Shown: positions 38,110-46,897 of the stretch, in pieces | Numbering within the stretch: the stretch's first letter is position 1 | Layout: the number at the start of each line of letters is the position of its first letter | Assembly: GCF_035918155.1 (NCBI RefSeq) | Contig: NZ_CP109327.1 | Span: forward strand, 310,001 to 374,000 | DNA: 64,000 nt | DNA from: Streptomyces sp. NBC_01591 | Lineage (GTDB): Bacteria; Actinomycetota; Actinomycetes; Streptomycetales; Streptomycetaceae | Direction: 5' to 3' | Made by a program: the position numbers and the translations under genes | The notes under the pieces: generated by a model | Database searches by the model: none | The model's input: only the letters and a program-made list of their open reading frames with translations | Told to the model about the DNA's origin: nothing

Positions 38110-38718
38110 GTGGATCGCAAGACGAACGACGACGTGCTTGACGCGGTGGGGCCGCGGCTTCGTGCGCTGCGTCGTGACCACGGCATCACCCTCGCCGGCC
38201 TCGCGGCGACGACCGGCGTATCGGAGAGCAGCCTGTCCCGGCTGGAGAGCGGGCAGCGCCGGCCGAGCCTGGAACTGCTGCTGCCGCTGGCCCGTATCTA
38301 CGACGTTCCGCTGGACGACCTCGTCGGTGCCCCGCGCACCGGCGACCCCCGGATCCACCTCAAGCCGATCAGGCGGTTCGGAATGACCTTCGTGCCCCTG
38401 TCGCGGCGACCGGGCGGTGTGCACGCGTTCAAGATGATCATCCCCGCCCAGCCGGAACCACTCGAACCGACCTCGCAGACCCACGAAGGCTTCGAATGGC
38501 TCTACGTGCTCAACGGACGCCTGCGTCTCGTGATCGGCGACCGCGACCTGACGCTGCCGGCCGGTGAGGCAGCCGAGTTCGACACGTCCTTGCCCCACTG
38601 GCTGGGCAGCGCCGACGGCGGCGTGGTTGAGCTTCTCATCCTGTTCGGCCCGCACGGTATGCGTGCGCACGTACGCACCGGCCCTCATCGGTCGTCTCAG
38701 GCGGAGGGCCGACGGTGA
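38110..38718 (+). CDS. XRE-family regulator with C-terminal cupin domain
   Basis: 202 residues from GTG 38110 (ATG 38032 is possible but would overlap the operators). HTH about residues 14-70: RLRALRRDHGITLAGLAA, TTGVSESSLSRLESGQRRPS. Cupin: HEGFEWLYVLNGRLRLVIGD, LTLPAGEAAEFDTSLPHW. This architecture senses a small ligand and represses neighbouring genes. It is divergent from the methyltransferase. Confidence 0.9.
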   Translation: MDRKTNDDVLDAVGPRLRALRRDHGITLAGLAATTGVSESSLSRLESGQRRPSLELLLPLARIYDVPLDDLVGAPRTGDPRIHLKPIRRFGMTFVPLSRRPGGVHAFKMIIPAQPEPLEPTSQTHEGFEWLYVLNGRLRLVIGDRDLTLPAGEAAEFDTSLPHWLGSADGGVVELLILFGPHGMRAHVRTGPHRSSQAEGRR

Positions 38719-39294
38719 ACTCAGCGAGAGATTCTGTATTCCCGTCAGCAGCGAGCCTCACCGCGCAAACGCCGCACTCGCCAATGTCGCGCCTGCAGAG
38801 ATCGACCAGGCCGAACGCCAGTGGACACGGCAGACCGTGTCGCTCCGGAGTGCCCGCTGCTCGGGCGAGTCGGAAACGACTGCGACGACAGGTGACCCGC
38901 GCGCATGTGCTGACGGGTGGCACTCGATGATTACGCCATCCAGTCGCTGAGTCTGTCTGGTCTGCTGAATCGGGTGGTCTACCCGCTGGTGCGTCGTGAA
39001 GCTCACGACCCGCAGCAGGGCCTACTGCTCGTGCTGGGCGCCGCTGGCCGCAAGCTGCTGGAGGACAGGATCGCCCACGAGCGGTGGGAGAACGACTATC
39101 GCCGGTTCGTGTTGTGCGAGCCCAGCACGAACGAGGAGACGCCCACCGGCCTGTGCCCCGCCCCGGCATCCGCGCATCGGGCGCAGGGAACGTAAGGCGC
39201 GCCAACGGGTGACTTGCGCGTACGGCGCAATGTCAGTGCCTGCACGCATGCTGCAGCTGATGGGCATTCAGAGCTGGTACCTCGATGGGCTGAT
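38719..39294. other. gap with one weak ORF
   Basis: Apart from the ORF at 38917-39195 I see no gene. The segment 39200-39294 leads into the IS481 remnant and may contain its left end, but I could not pair it with a right end. Confidence 0.4.
38917..39195 (+). CDS. small hypothetical ORF
   Basis: 92 codons from GTG: DYAIQSLSLSGLLNRVVYPL, GLLLVLGAAGRKLLEDRIAH, ERWENDYRRFVLCEPS. Codon bias is moderate and there is no clear ribosome site. It could be a fragment of a longer gene. Confidence 0.3.
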   Translation: MALDDYAIQSLSLSGLLNRVVYPLVRREAHDPQQGLLLVLGAAGRKLLEDRIAHERWENDYRRFVLCEPSTNEETPTGLCPAPASAHRAQGT

Positions 39295-40020
39295 ATGGCG
39301 GGGCATCCCAACGCCCCGCTGACGCCGGAAGGGCGTCGTCGACCATGTGAGCGCGTGGGCTCGGGACGTCCGATCGCGCACGTCGCAGCGGAAGCAGGGT
39401 TCTCCCGCCGCTGTCTGGCCAAGTGGTACGCCCGCTGGCGGGCGCACGGTGAGAACGGGCTGCTCGACCACTCTCCCCGCCCTACCACGAAGCCCGGACC
39501 GGGCCTCGGAGGCCATCGCGGATCTGGTGAAGACGGTGCGGCGGCAGACCAAGTACGGGCCCGCCCGCCTCGTTGCCGAGCTCCAGCAGCTCCGCGGTGC
39601 ACGGTGGCGCCTGCCACCGTGCACCGCATCCTGGTGAGGCGCGGAATCAGCCGGCTGCGCGACCTCGATCCGCCCACCGGCGAGCAGCTGCGCGGAGTCA
39701 TCCGCTACGAACACGACCTCGTCGGCGACCTGGTCCACGTCGACATCAAGAAGCTGGGACGCATCCCCACCGGCGGTGAGCGGAGGATGCACGGCGTTGG
39801 CAGCGCCGCCGCCCGTGCCTCCAAACGACTTGGCCCCGGCACGGGGAAGGTCGGCTACACCTACCTGCACAGCGCGATCGACGACCACTCCCGGGTTCGT
39901 CTGCGCAGAGGCCCTGGAGGACGAACGCGCCGTCACGGCAACCGCCTTCTGGCATCGTGCTGTCGCGTTCTTCGCAGCCGACGACATCGTCCCGGTCCGC
40001 CGTGTCCTCACCGACACCGC
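39295..40020 (+). pseudogene. IS481-family transposase, multiply frameshifted and truncated
   Basis: Pieces in three frames: NAPLTPEGRRR with IAHVAAEAGFSRRCLAKWYA, then ATVHRILVRRGISRLRDLD and GDLVHVDIKKLGRIPTGGE (catalytic Asp), YTYLHSAIDDHSRV (second Asp), then ALEDERAVTATAFWHRAVAF. It ends abruptly at RVLTDTAG where a phosphatase fragment begins, so the last catalytic Glu is missing. Confidence 0.8.
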
Positions 40021-40433
40021 AGGAGTGGCTGGACCGGCGTTTCGTCTCACCGCGGGCTGTCGGGGAGCGGGTGGAACACGACGAGGGTGTGGAGGGTGCG
40101 GAGACCAAGGCGGCGTGGGCGCGGCGCATCTACGCGGCCATGGACGAGATCCTGCAGGGCCCTTGCGAGCACCAGATCATCGTGCCGCACGGCGGCTCCC
40201 TGACGTGCATCGTGGCGTCCTGGATCAGGATGCCGATCGAGTCGGCCGGCTATGCCGGTTTCCGGGCACCCTCCGGCAGCGTCACCACACTGCACGAAGA
40301 CGACTTCTTCCACATCCAAGTCGTCAGTCTCGGCGACACCCGCCATCTCGACCCCGCCAAAGCCGGATGGCCTCAACCCAGCCCACTTCGACGGCCCACC
40401 GCCCGTGAGGGCGGCGGGCCGACCATGCACTGA
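40021..40433 (+). pseudogene. histidine phosphatase C-terminal fragment
   Basis: Starts mid-gene at EWLDRRFVSPRAVGERVEHD; includes AWARRIYAAMDEILQGPCEH and the second catalytic His in IIVPHGGSLTCIVASW, then GSVTTLHEDDFFHIQVVSLG. The N-terminal RHG motif is absent because the sequence is joined directly to the IS481 remnant. The C-terminal half is otherwise clean. Confidence 0.75.
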
Positions 40434-40611
40434 CGTCATTTCATTTCTCGTGAACATTCCCGAGCTCGTCGACCTCCATCTGCTGCCCAAAATACTGGGA
40501 CAAACACTGCTGATAGAAGTGAACGAAGCCAGACGTCATCGGCGGCGAGACGTGCCCGCTCTCAGCCGAACGGGAGAGCCCGGCTCGTACGGCACGCCGT
40601 CGGGTCTCCCG

Positions 40612-41745
40612 CTACGGGTGCAGCACGACCTTCGTGTAGCCCTCGATCCGCTTGTCGAACTTGTCGTACGCCGAGGGCGCCTGGTCCAGGGGCAGTTCAT
40701 GCGAAACGACGAAGTTCGGCTGCGCCCGGCCCTCGATGATCATGTCGCGCAGGTACCGGTTGTAGCGCTTCACGTTGCACTGCCCCGTACCCATGCGTAG
40801 GCCCTTCTCAAAGAGCTTGCCGATCGAGACGAGGAGCATGCCGTGCTTGGCCTGCTCGTCGGGGCCTCCGGGGTCGGACGGAACGTAGAGGCCGGGCACG
40901 CCGAGCGCTCCGGTGGCCCGGACCGTGCCGACGAGCGAGTTCAGGACTGTCGCCGGTTCCTCGCGGTCGGTGCCGCGCGCCGCCGCCTGGTAGCCGACGG
41001 CGTCCACGCCCTTGTCCGTGCCGATGCCTTCGGTCTGCTCCTTGATCTGCTCCACGGGATCGCCCTCGGCAAAGTTGACCGGAATCGCACCGATCTCCCG
41101 GGCCTTTTCCAGCCGCTCGGGAACTCGGTCCACGACGAAGACCTTCTTCGCGCCGCGCAACAGGGCTGAGTAGGCGGCCATGAGCCCGACCGGCCCGCCG
41201 CCGTACACGGCGACGCTCTCACCTGGGCGGACCCCGGCGAGTTCACAGCCGTGGTAGCCGGTGGGGAAGATGTCGGCAAGCAGCATGAAGTCGGTCTCGT
41301 GCTCGTTTCCCGGCGGCAGCTTCAGACAGTTGAAGTCGGCGTACGGAACGCGCAGGTATTCCGCCTGGCCGCCTGGCCAGGGCCCCATGGCGACATATCC
41401 GTAAGCACCTCCCGCAAAGCCAGGATTGACGGTCTGACAGAATCCGGTGAATCCCTCGACGCAATTGGTGCAGAACCCGCAGGCGACGTTGAAGGGCATG
41501 ACCACGCGGTCGCCCGCTTTGAGCGAGGTGATGCCCTGACCGGTTTCCTCGATGATCCCCATGTTCTCGTGGCCGAAGACGATGCCGGGTTCGGCTGCGG
41601 TACGGCCCTCATACATATGCAGGTCCGAGCCGCATATCGCGGTGGAGGTGATCTTTACGATCACGTCGTTCGGGTGCTGGATTCTGGGCTTTTCGACGTC
41701 TTCGACCGCCACGGTGAACGGTTCCTTGTATACGACGGCCTTCAT
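40612..41745 (-). CDS. fdhA: zinc-dependent dehydrogenase, glutathione-independent formaldehyde dehydrogenase type
   Basis: 377 residues from ATG 41745, preceded by GGAGG. Catalytic zinc: ICGSDLHMYEGR and FGHENMG. Structural zinc cysteines: CGFCTNCVEGFTGFC. NAD fold: VAVYGGGPVGLMAAYSALL. The insertion YGYVAMGPWPGGQAEYLRVP and the tail AYDKFDKRIEGYTKVVLHP match the FdhA group, which oxidises formaldehyde or other aldehydes with bound NAD. Intact. It is divergent from a 63-residue gene, with 57 bp between the starts. Confidence 0.9.
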   Translation of the reverse strand: MKAVVYKEPFTVAVEDVEKPRIQHPNDVIVKITSTAICGSDLHMYEGRTAAEPGIVFGHENMGIIEETGQGITSLKAGDRVVMPFNVACGFCTNCVEGFTGFCQTVNPGFAGGAYGYVAMGPWPGGQAEYLRVPYADFNCLKLPPGNEHETDFMLLADIFPTGYHGCELAGVRPGESVAVYGGGPVGLMAAYSALLRGAKKVFVVDRVPERLEKAREIGAIPVNFAEGDPVEQIKEQTEGIGTDKGVDAVGYQAAARGTDREEPATVLNSLVGTVRATGALGVPGLYVPSDPGGPDEQAKHGMLLVSIGKLFEKGLRMGTGQCNVKRYNRYLRDMIIEGRAQPNFVVSHELPLDQAPSAYDKFDKRIEGYTKVVLHP

Positions 41746-41802
41746 GACTGCCACCTCCGCTCGGCGATGCACGTTTTTTCGCCCGGAAAGGGAGGGCACA
41801 AA

Positions 41803-41994
41803 GTGGCTGCACAACGCCTCGGGACCCTGCTCGTCCCAGTGCCCGGCCTGTCCGGCACCACGTACCCGCCAGGAACGACGGTGACTGTCCGCGGTCGAGG
41901 CGCAACTGTCGATGCCTTCATCAACGGCGACTGGCTACCGCTGTCGTGGTGGGAATTCTCCGACGGCCTCCGCGAGGACATCGCCGACCGCTGA
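41803..41994 (+). CDS. small conserved-looking protein
   Basis: 63 residues from GTG 41803, with GGAGGG 6 bases upstream. LLVPVPGLSGTTYPPGTTVT, GRGATVDAFINGDWLPLSWW, EFSDGLREDI. It looks like a compact beta-rich (SH3-like) Streptomyces protein of unknown role. Divergent from fdhA. Confidence 0.6.
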   Translation: MAAQRLGTLLVPVPGLSGTTYPPGTTVTVRGRGATVDAFINGDWLPLSWWEFSDGLREDIADR

Positions 41995-42038
41995 CCCCGG
42001 TGCGGACGGTGGTCCGCGTCGGCGCCCCGGGCTCTTGA

Positions 42039-42914
42039 TCATTCATCGATGCCGGAGCGCTCCGCGCCCGCGACGATGTGGCGCTGGAGTACCAGGAAGA
42101 CCACCAGCAGGGGCAGGATCGAAACGGCGGCTGCGATGAACAGCTCGTGCAGGTTGACCGTCTGAGCCGTGGTGAAGGTTGCGAGCGCAACCTGCACGGT
42201 CCAGGCGTCGCGCTGCTGGCCGATCACCAGTGGCCAGAGGAACGAGTTCCACGAGCCGATGAAGACGATCGCCCCCACAGCGGCGAAGACCGGCCGTGTG
42301 TTGGGGACGACGATCCGCCAGTACGTACGCCAGTAGCCGAGCCCGTCCACCCTGGACGCGTCCTCCAGTTCCCGGGGAAAGCCGAGGAAGTACTGCCGGA
42401 AGAGGAAGGCCGCGAACGCGCTGAAAAGGGTGGGGACGATCAGTCCGCGCAGGGTGGAGATCCAGCCGAGCGACGAAACCAGGACGAAGCTCGGGACGAA
42501 AGTGACGGCGGACGGGATCATCAGGGTGACCAGGAACGCGTAGAAGACCTGGCTCGCATAGGGATACTCGATGCGGGCCAGCCCGTATCCGGCCAGCGAG
42601 GCGAGCAGCAGGGTGCCGGCGGTCGTGAGGACGGCGATCACGGCCGAATTCCACAGGGCGTGCAGCATGGGGACACTGCTGTCGTTGAACAGTTCCCGCA
42701 GGTTGCCCCACTGGAGGCTGCGCGGGAAGAACGTCCAGTCCGCCCCGGTGATGTCCGCTTCGGTGGCCAGGCCGTTGCGCACCAGTAGATAGAACGGGAC
42801 GAGGAAGAGCACGGCGAGCGCGATGAGCAGCACGAGCCGCAGTCCACGCGCGAGCCGTCGGAAGGCATGGGCCGTGGAGAGCCCCGTTGGTTGATCCGTC
42901 GAGTGCTGTCGCAT
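42039..42914 (-). CDS. carbohydrate ABC transporter permease (MalG type)
   Basis: 291 residues, about six membrane helices beginning LRLVLLIALAVLFLVPFYLL. The EAA loop that contacts the ATPase is ELEDASRVDGLGYWRTYWRI. ATG 42914 lies 3 bp after the stop of the upstream permease, so translation is coupled. It forms the importer with the other permease and the lipoprotein. No ATPase gene follows, as is usual in Streptomyces where MsiK energises many sugar importers. Confidence 0.9.
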   Translation of the reverse strand: MRQHSTDQPTGLSTAHAFRRLARGLRLVLLIALAVLFLVPFYLLVRNGLATEADITGADWTFFPRSLQWGNLRELFNDSSVPMLHALWNSAVIAVLTTAGTLLLASLAGYGLARIEYPYASQVFYAFLVTLMIPSAVTFVPSFVLVSSLGWISTLRGLIVPTLFSAFAAFLFRQYFLGFPRELEDASRVDGLGYWRTYWRIVVPNTRPVFAAVGAIVFIGSWNSFLWPLVIGQQRDAWTVQVALATFTTAQTVNLHELFIAAAVSILPLLVVFLVLQRHIVAGAERSGIDE

Positions 42915-42917
42915 ACG

Positions 42918-43871
42918 TCAGTCCTCCTGGCGTCCGAGACCGAACCAGCGTGCCTGTACCACCGCCACGACCGCGATGATCAGTGCGAGGATCACCGCGC
43001 CCGCGCTGCCGAGGCCCAGGTTCTGTCCCTGCCCCAACGCCACGTAGTACAGGTAGACCAGGGGCGGCCTGGCGTAGGGCGGGTAGCCACGTGCCGTCGA
43101 CAGCAGGTTGTAGAACTCGTCGAAGGCCTGGAAGGCGTTGATCACCAGGAGCAGGACGACGGCGACGGAGGTCGCACGCAGTTGCGGGAAGGTGATGTGC
43201 CTGAAGACCTGCCAGCCGGGGCGGGCGCCGTCGACGGCCGCCGCCTCGTAGAGGGTGCGTGGGATTCGCTGGAGTCCGGCCAGCAGGATCACCATGTAGA
43301 AGCCTGCCTGGAGCCACAGGCGCACGGTCACGATGACCAGCCAGTACCAGGGCGGGCTGGTGGTCGACAGCCAGGCGATGTCCGAGCCGCCGAACCATCC
43401 CCACACCGTGTTCGCCAGCCCGAACCGTACCCCGTTGAAGATCGACAGCTTCCAGATCATTGCGGCGACGACGTACGAGCAGGCGGTCGGCAGGAAGAAG
43501 ACCGACCGGAAGAACGCCTGGGCGAAGCGCAGTCTGGCGATCATCAGAGCGAGGGCGAGCGAGAGCCCATAGGTTGCCGGAACGATGAAGAGCGAGAAGA
43601 CGACGAAGGTGACGAGACTGGAGATGAAGGACGGATCGCCAAGGATCTCGGAGTAGTTGTCCAGGCCCACGAAGTCGGTCGGCGTCACCGTGTTGTGGGC
43701 GTCGAAGAAGCTGAGCCACACGCTCCACAGCAGCGGTACGTACGTGAAGAGGGCGAGCCCGGCGGCAAAGGGGCCGACGAAGACCCAGAACCACAGGTAG
43801 CGGTTCTGGGGACCCAGCAGTCGCCGTCCCAGCGGCCGTTTGGCGCCTTCAGGCGTCTGCGTGGCTATGAC
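42918..43871 (-). CDS. carbohydrate ABC transporter permease (MalF type), start unclear
   Basis: About 310 residues. Helices WFWVFVGPFAAGLALFTYVP, FVVFSLFIVPATYGLSLALA; EAA loop LYEAAAVDGARPGWQVFRHI. Homology reaches back to ATQTPEGAKRPLGRR, overlapping the end of the lipoprotein gene, but no ATG, GTG or TTG lies in frame near there. The nearest is GTG 43997, deep inside the upstream gene. The codon at the expected place is ATA, which overlaps the upstream TAG as ATAG. It could use a rare start or have lost its start codon. Confidence 0.8.
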   Translation of the reverse strand, partial: VIATQTPEGAKRPLGRRLLGPQNRYLWFWVFVGPFAAGLALFTYVPLLWSVWLSFFDAHNTVTPTDFVGLDNYSEILGDPSFISSLVTFVVFSLFIVPATYGLSLALALMIARLRFAQAFFRSVFFLPTACSYVVAAMIWKLSIFNGVRFGLANTVWGWFGGSDIAWLSTTSPPWYWLVIVTVRLWLQAGFYMVILLAGLQRIPRTLYEAAAVDGARPGWQVFRHITFPQLRATSVAVVLLLVINAFQAFDEFYNLLSTARGYPPYARPPLVYLYYVALGQGQNLGLGSAGAVILALIIAVVAVVQARWFGLGRQED

Positions 43872-45130
43872 CGCACCCGCTTCAACTCGGCGTTCGCCGT
43901 CGTGACGACCGACCTGATCTGGGCGTCCGGGTCGGCGCCTTCGGTGATGATCCGGCTCAGGGCGTCCTGGTAGGCGGTCTGGCTCCTGTCGGTCCACAAC
44001 AGGGGTTGCGCGTAGCCGTGTTCAGTCGTGAAGCGGACGGCCTCGGCCGCCGCGCCCTTGGCAAGTCCGGCTGCCTTCTTCGCCAGCGAGATCCGGGCGG
44101 GAATGTGGAAGCCGTAGGATAGCGCGAAGTCTTCCTGGTAGTCGGTCCGTTCCACCCACAGCCACTTCACATATGCCTTCGCCGCGTCGATGTGGCTGCT
44201 GTGCGCGCTGACGGCCGCCCCGTAGGCGCCGACCGGTACCGAAGGCCTGCCCTGTGCCCCGTCGCGGGGAAAGGGCAGGACGCCGAAGTCGTCGCCCAGC
44301 GCCTTCTCGATCTGTGGGAGGGCCCACAGTCCCGTCCACTGCATGGCGGTCAGGCCCTGGAGGAACGCGGACGGGTCGGACCAGTCAGTGGGGGCTCCGA
44401 GCAGCAGGGAATCGTCCTTGTGGAATCGATGCAGTTTGCCGAGGGTCCTGGCGGCTTGCGGGTCGTCGAATCCGACTGCTCCGTCGGAGGTCACCAGTTC
44501 CAGGCCTGCGGCGCGAAGCGGGGTGGCACCGAGCACGCCGGCTCCCCCGTCGTTGCCGAGGAAGAGGCCTTTGACATCCTTGGTCGTCAGGGCCCTTGCA
44601 GCGTCGGCCAGTTCGTCAAGGGTCTGCGGTGGCCGGACGCCGGCCTCGGCCAGCAGGCTCTTTCGGTAATAGAGCATCTGCATGTCGATGGCCTGGGGGA
44701 TCCCGTAGACCTTGCCCTTGTATGTCTTGGGGGTGAGGACCGCGGGGTTGAAGTCATCGTGTGCCCCGTCCAGGAGGTCGGTGAGATCGGCGACCTGCCC
44801 ACCCCGGATCTGGTCCAGGGTCGGACTGCCCTCGAAGACGTCCGGTGCGTTCTTGGTCAACAGTGCTGCGGCCGTCTGCTGGTCATAATTGCCGGGCCGC
44901 CACTCGATCGTGATCTCCGCCTTGCGGTACGCGGCCGCATATCGTTTCACCGCCTGTTCGGTCCCGGCCTCGCCGTACTGGTGGTACCACTGGTCGAGGG
45001 CGGGGTGATCGCCCGCTCCGCCGGCACGGCCGGTGTTGGAACCGCAGGCGGCGGTGAGTGCGAGTGCGCCCGAGGCGGCCAGCAGATACCGGCGGCTGAT
45101 GTTGTTGGCTGTGGTGCTTGAGTGGGGCAT
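43865..45130 (-). CDS. extracellular solute-binding lipoprotein of a sugar ABC importer
   Basis: 421 residues. Signal and lipobox: RRYLLAASGALALTAACGSN (lipidated Cys). The family 1 sugar-binding fold includes LDQWYHQYGEAGTEQAVKRY, LLTKNAPDVFEGSPTLDQIR, YGIPQAIDMQMLYYRKSLL and AMQWTGLWALPQIEKAL. Glycosidases for cell-wall amino sugars lie just upstream, hinting at GlcNAc- or MurNAc-type ligands. First gene of the three-gene transporter unit. Confidence 0.9.
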   Translation of the reverse strand: MPHSSTTANNISRRYLLAASGALALTAACGSNTGRAGGAGDHPALDQWYHQYGEAGTEQAVKRYAAAYRKAEITIEWRPGNYDQQTAAALLTKNAPDVFEGSPTLDQIRGGQVADLTDLLDGAHDDFNPAVLTPKTYKGKVYGIPQAIDMQMLYYRKSLLAEAGVRPPQTLDELADAARALTTKDVKGLFLGNDGGAGVLGATPLRAAGLELVTSDGAVGFDDPQAARTLGKLHRFHKDDSLLLGAPTDWSDPSAFLQGLTAMQWTGLWALPQIEKALGDDFGVLPFPRDGAQGRPSVPVGAYGAAVSAHSSHIDAAKAYVKWLWVERTDYQEDFALSYGFHIPARISLAKKAAGLAKGAAAEAVRFTTEHGYAQPLLWTDRSQTAYQDALSRIITEGADPDAQIRSVVTTANAELKRVRS

Positions 45131-45504
45131 GGTTCATCAGTGTGACGCCGATACGTGTATGAGTTGTTGCCCGCTGATGAAACGGCCAGTTTTAGCCGAA
45201 GGGGCGGTTCGATCAGAGTCTTCAACGGTCAAATACGGCCAGGGATGGGGATGTTCAGACCGTCCTTGTCATGAGCCGACGGCTCGGCTTTGTGAACGTC
45301 GAGCCGGAAGAGGCAACGGCATAGGATCCGCGCGACGCGCCGCGCCCGCCCGTGCCGAACGCCGGACGGCTGCTCCGGCTCCGACAAAGACCCCGGCAGG
45401 AGGCCTGACCGGACCTGCGGGCGATGCCCCGGTGGCGCCGGTTTCCTCCGGTCAGCATGGACACATGTCCCACGACCGGGGAGACCTCGACGAACCCGTA
45501 GGCG
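45131..45504. other. gap upstream of the transporter operon
   Basis: It should hold the operon's promoter. A minus-strand TTGACC at about 45230 is a possible -35 box, but no good -10 follows at standard spacing. No gene is supportable. Confidence 0.35.
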
Positions 45505-45600
45505 GTGCTGGGCGCGACCGGCGGTCAGGGCGGCGCGGTCGCCGCCGCTCTGCTGAAGGCCTGGCGTGCGGTGCGTGCCGTGGTGCGGCGACCGGCAGCG
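45505..45600 (+). pseudogene. NmrA-type NAD(P)-binding N-terminal fragment
   Basis: Reads VLGATGGQGGAVAAALLKAW then RAVRAVVRRPA, the Rossmann GxxGxxG start of NmrA-like proteins. Nothing of the remaining 250 residues is present; it runs straight into the end of the GH3 gene on the other strand. Confidence 0.7.
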
Positions 45601-45612
45601 GGCAGGCAGCAG

Positions 45613-46755
45613 TCAGGACAGGCCGGCGCGAAGAGCGTTGACGCGCGCGGCGCCCGCGTCGAAGGCGGTTCCGTCGAGAGTGCCGGCCGCCAGGGCCTCG
45701 CTCAGTGCGGTCACTGCTTCCTCCCCCTGGGCGGCGTCGCGGGCCGAGCACAGAATCAGGTCCATGCCGGCCGCGGCGGCCAGTACGGCGCGTTCCGCCG
45801 TGCTGCCATAGGCCCGAAGAGCCCCGGCCTCCAAGGCGTCGGTGACCGTCACGCCCGAGAAACCGAGCCGGTTCCGCAGCTCGCCGACCACGGTCGGGGA
45901 CAGGCCGGCGGGCCGGTCGGCGTCCAACGCCCGGTAGACGGCCCAGGACAGCATGACCAGCTTGGTCCCGGCCGAGATCGCCGCCCGGTACGGCACCTCG
46001 TCGACGCTGCGCAACGTGGACGCGGACGTGGTGAGGGTGACGGGGCCCAGGTCGGTGTTCTGGTTCGCGGAGGCGGGGCCGAGGCCGGGGAAGTGCTTGG
46101 CGGTGGCCGCCACCCCGGCGTTCTGTTGCGCAGTGATGAAGGCCGAGCCGCAGGTGCCGACCGCCTCCTGGTCCTTGCTGTACGACCGCTCGTACTGGTC
46201 GGTGAAGTCGCCGGCCGTGCGGTACACGTCGAGTACCGGCGCCAGGTTGACGTTCATGCCGACGCCCGCGAGGTTCATGCCCGCACCGCTGCCGGTGAAC
46301 TCCGCCTGTGTCTCCGGGTCCGTGGAGGCGCCGACGTCCTTCGCGGACATTACGGGCTCGCCGGGCAGGCGGCGCACCATGCCACCCTCCTGGTCGGTCA
46401 TCAGGAGCAGCGTGGTCTTCACGGGGGCGGAGGCGTTCGCCTCGTTCATCGCCTGGATGACGCCCTCGATCTGGCTCAAGCTCTTGATGTTCTCCGCGAA
46501 GAAGATCACCCCGGCCGTACGGCCCTCCCTGATCGCGTCCATCAGCCGGGCCGGAGGCGTGAGTCCCGGGTAGGAGTGGATGACGCACTGCCCGGCGCGC
46601 TGCGCCGGGGTCGGAGCAGGCAAGCGGGACCGCGACCTCTCGGGAATTCGCGCGGCCGCGTCCGCACTGCCCGCAAGCCCCAGCCCTCCGGTCAGGGCAG
46701 CCGTTCCGGCGAGCAGAGCGCCGCGCCTGCTGAGTGGACGTGGGGTCGGGTTCAT
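45613..46755 (-). CDS. GH3 beta-N-acetylhexosaminidase (NagZ-like), Tat-exported
   Basis: 380 residues. Tat signal: LSRRGALLAGTAALTGGLGL. GH3 barrel with the N-acetylglucosaminidase signature KHFPGLGPASANQNTDLG (His221 acts in acid/base catalysis in NagZ enzymes) and the nucleophile Asp306 in VTVTDALEAGALRAYG; also LMTDQEGGMVRRLPGEP. It would remove terminal GlcNAc from muropeptides or chitin fragments outside the cell. The length is typical of single-domain NagZ. It follows the muramidase gene on the same strand by about 140 bp. Confidence 0.9.
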   Translation of the reverse strand: MNPTPRPLSRRGALLAGTAALTGGLGLAGSADAAARIPERSRSRLPAPTPAQRAGQCVIHSYPGLTPPARLMDAIREGRTAGVIFFAENIKSLSQIEGVIQAMNEANASAPVKTTLLLMTDQEGGMVRRLPGEPVMSAKDVGASTDPETQAEFTGSGAGMNLAGVGMNVNLAPVLDVYRTAGDFTDQYERSYSKDQEAVGTCGSAFITAQQNAGVAATAKHFPGLGPASANQNTDLGPVTLTTSASTLRSVDEVPYRAAISAGTKLVMLSWAVYRALDADRPAGLSPTVVGELRNRLGFSGVTVTDALEAGALRAYGSTAERAVLAAAAGMDLILCSARDAAQGEEAVTALSEALAAGTLDGTAFDAGAARVNALRAGLS

Positions 46756-46897
46756 GACTTGCTCCTTCGCGAACTGTCATTGTGCCCGGCCGGACTGTCG
46801 GCCGGAACTCCGGGTCGGAGCAGGTCAGTTGGCCTGCTCCGACCGCGGTACCGATCACGCCGGGGTCACACCCCCCGGAGGTAGTCACCGTGTACGG

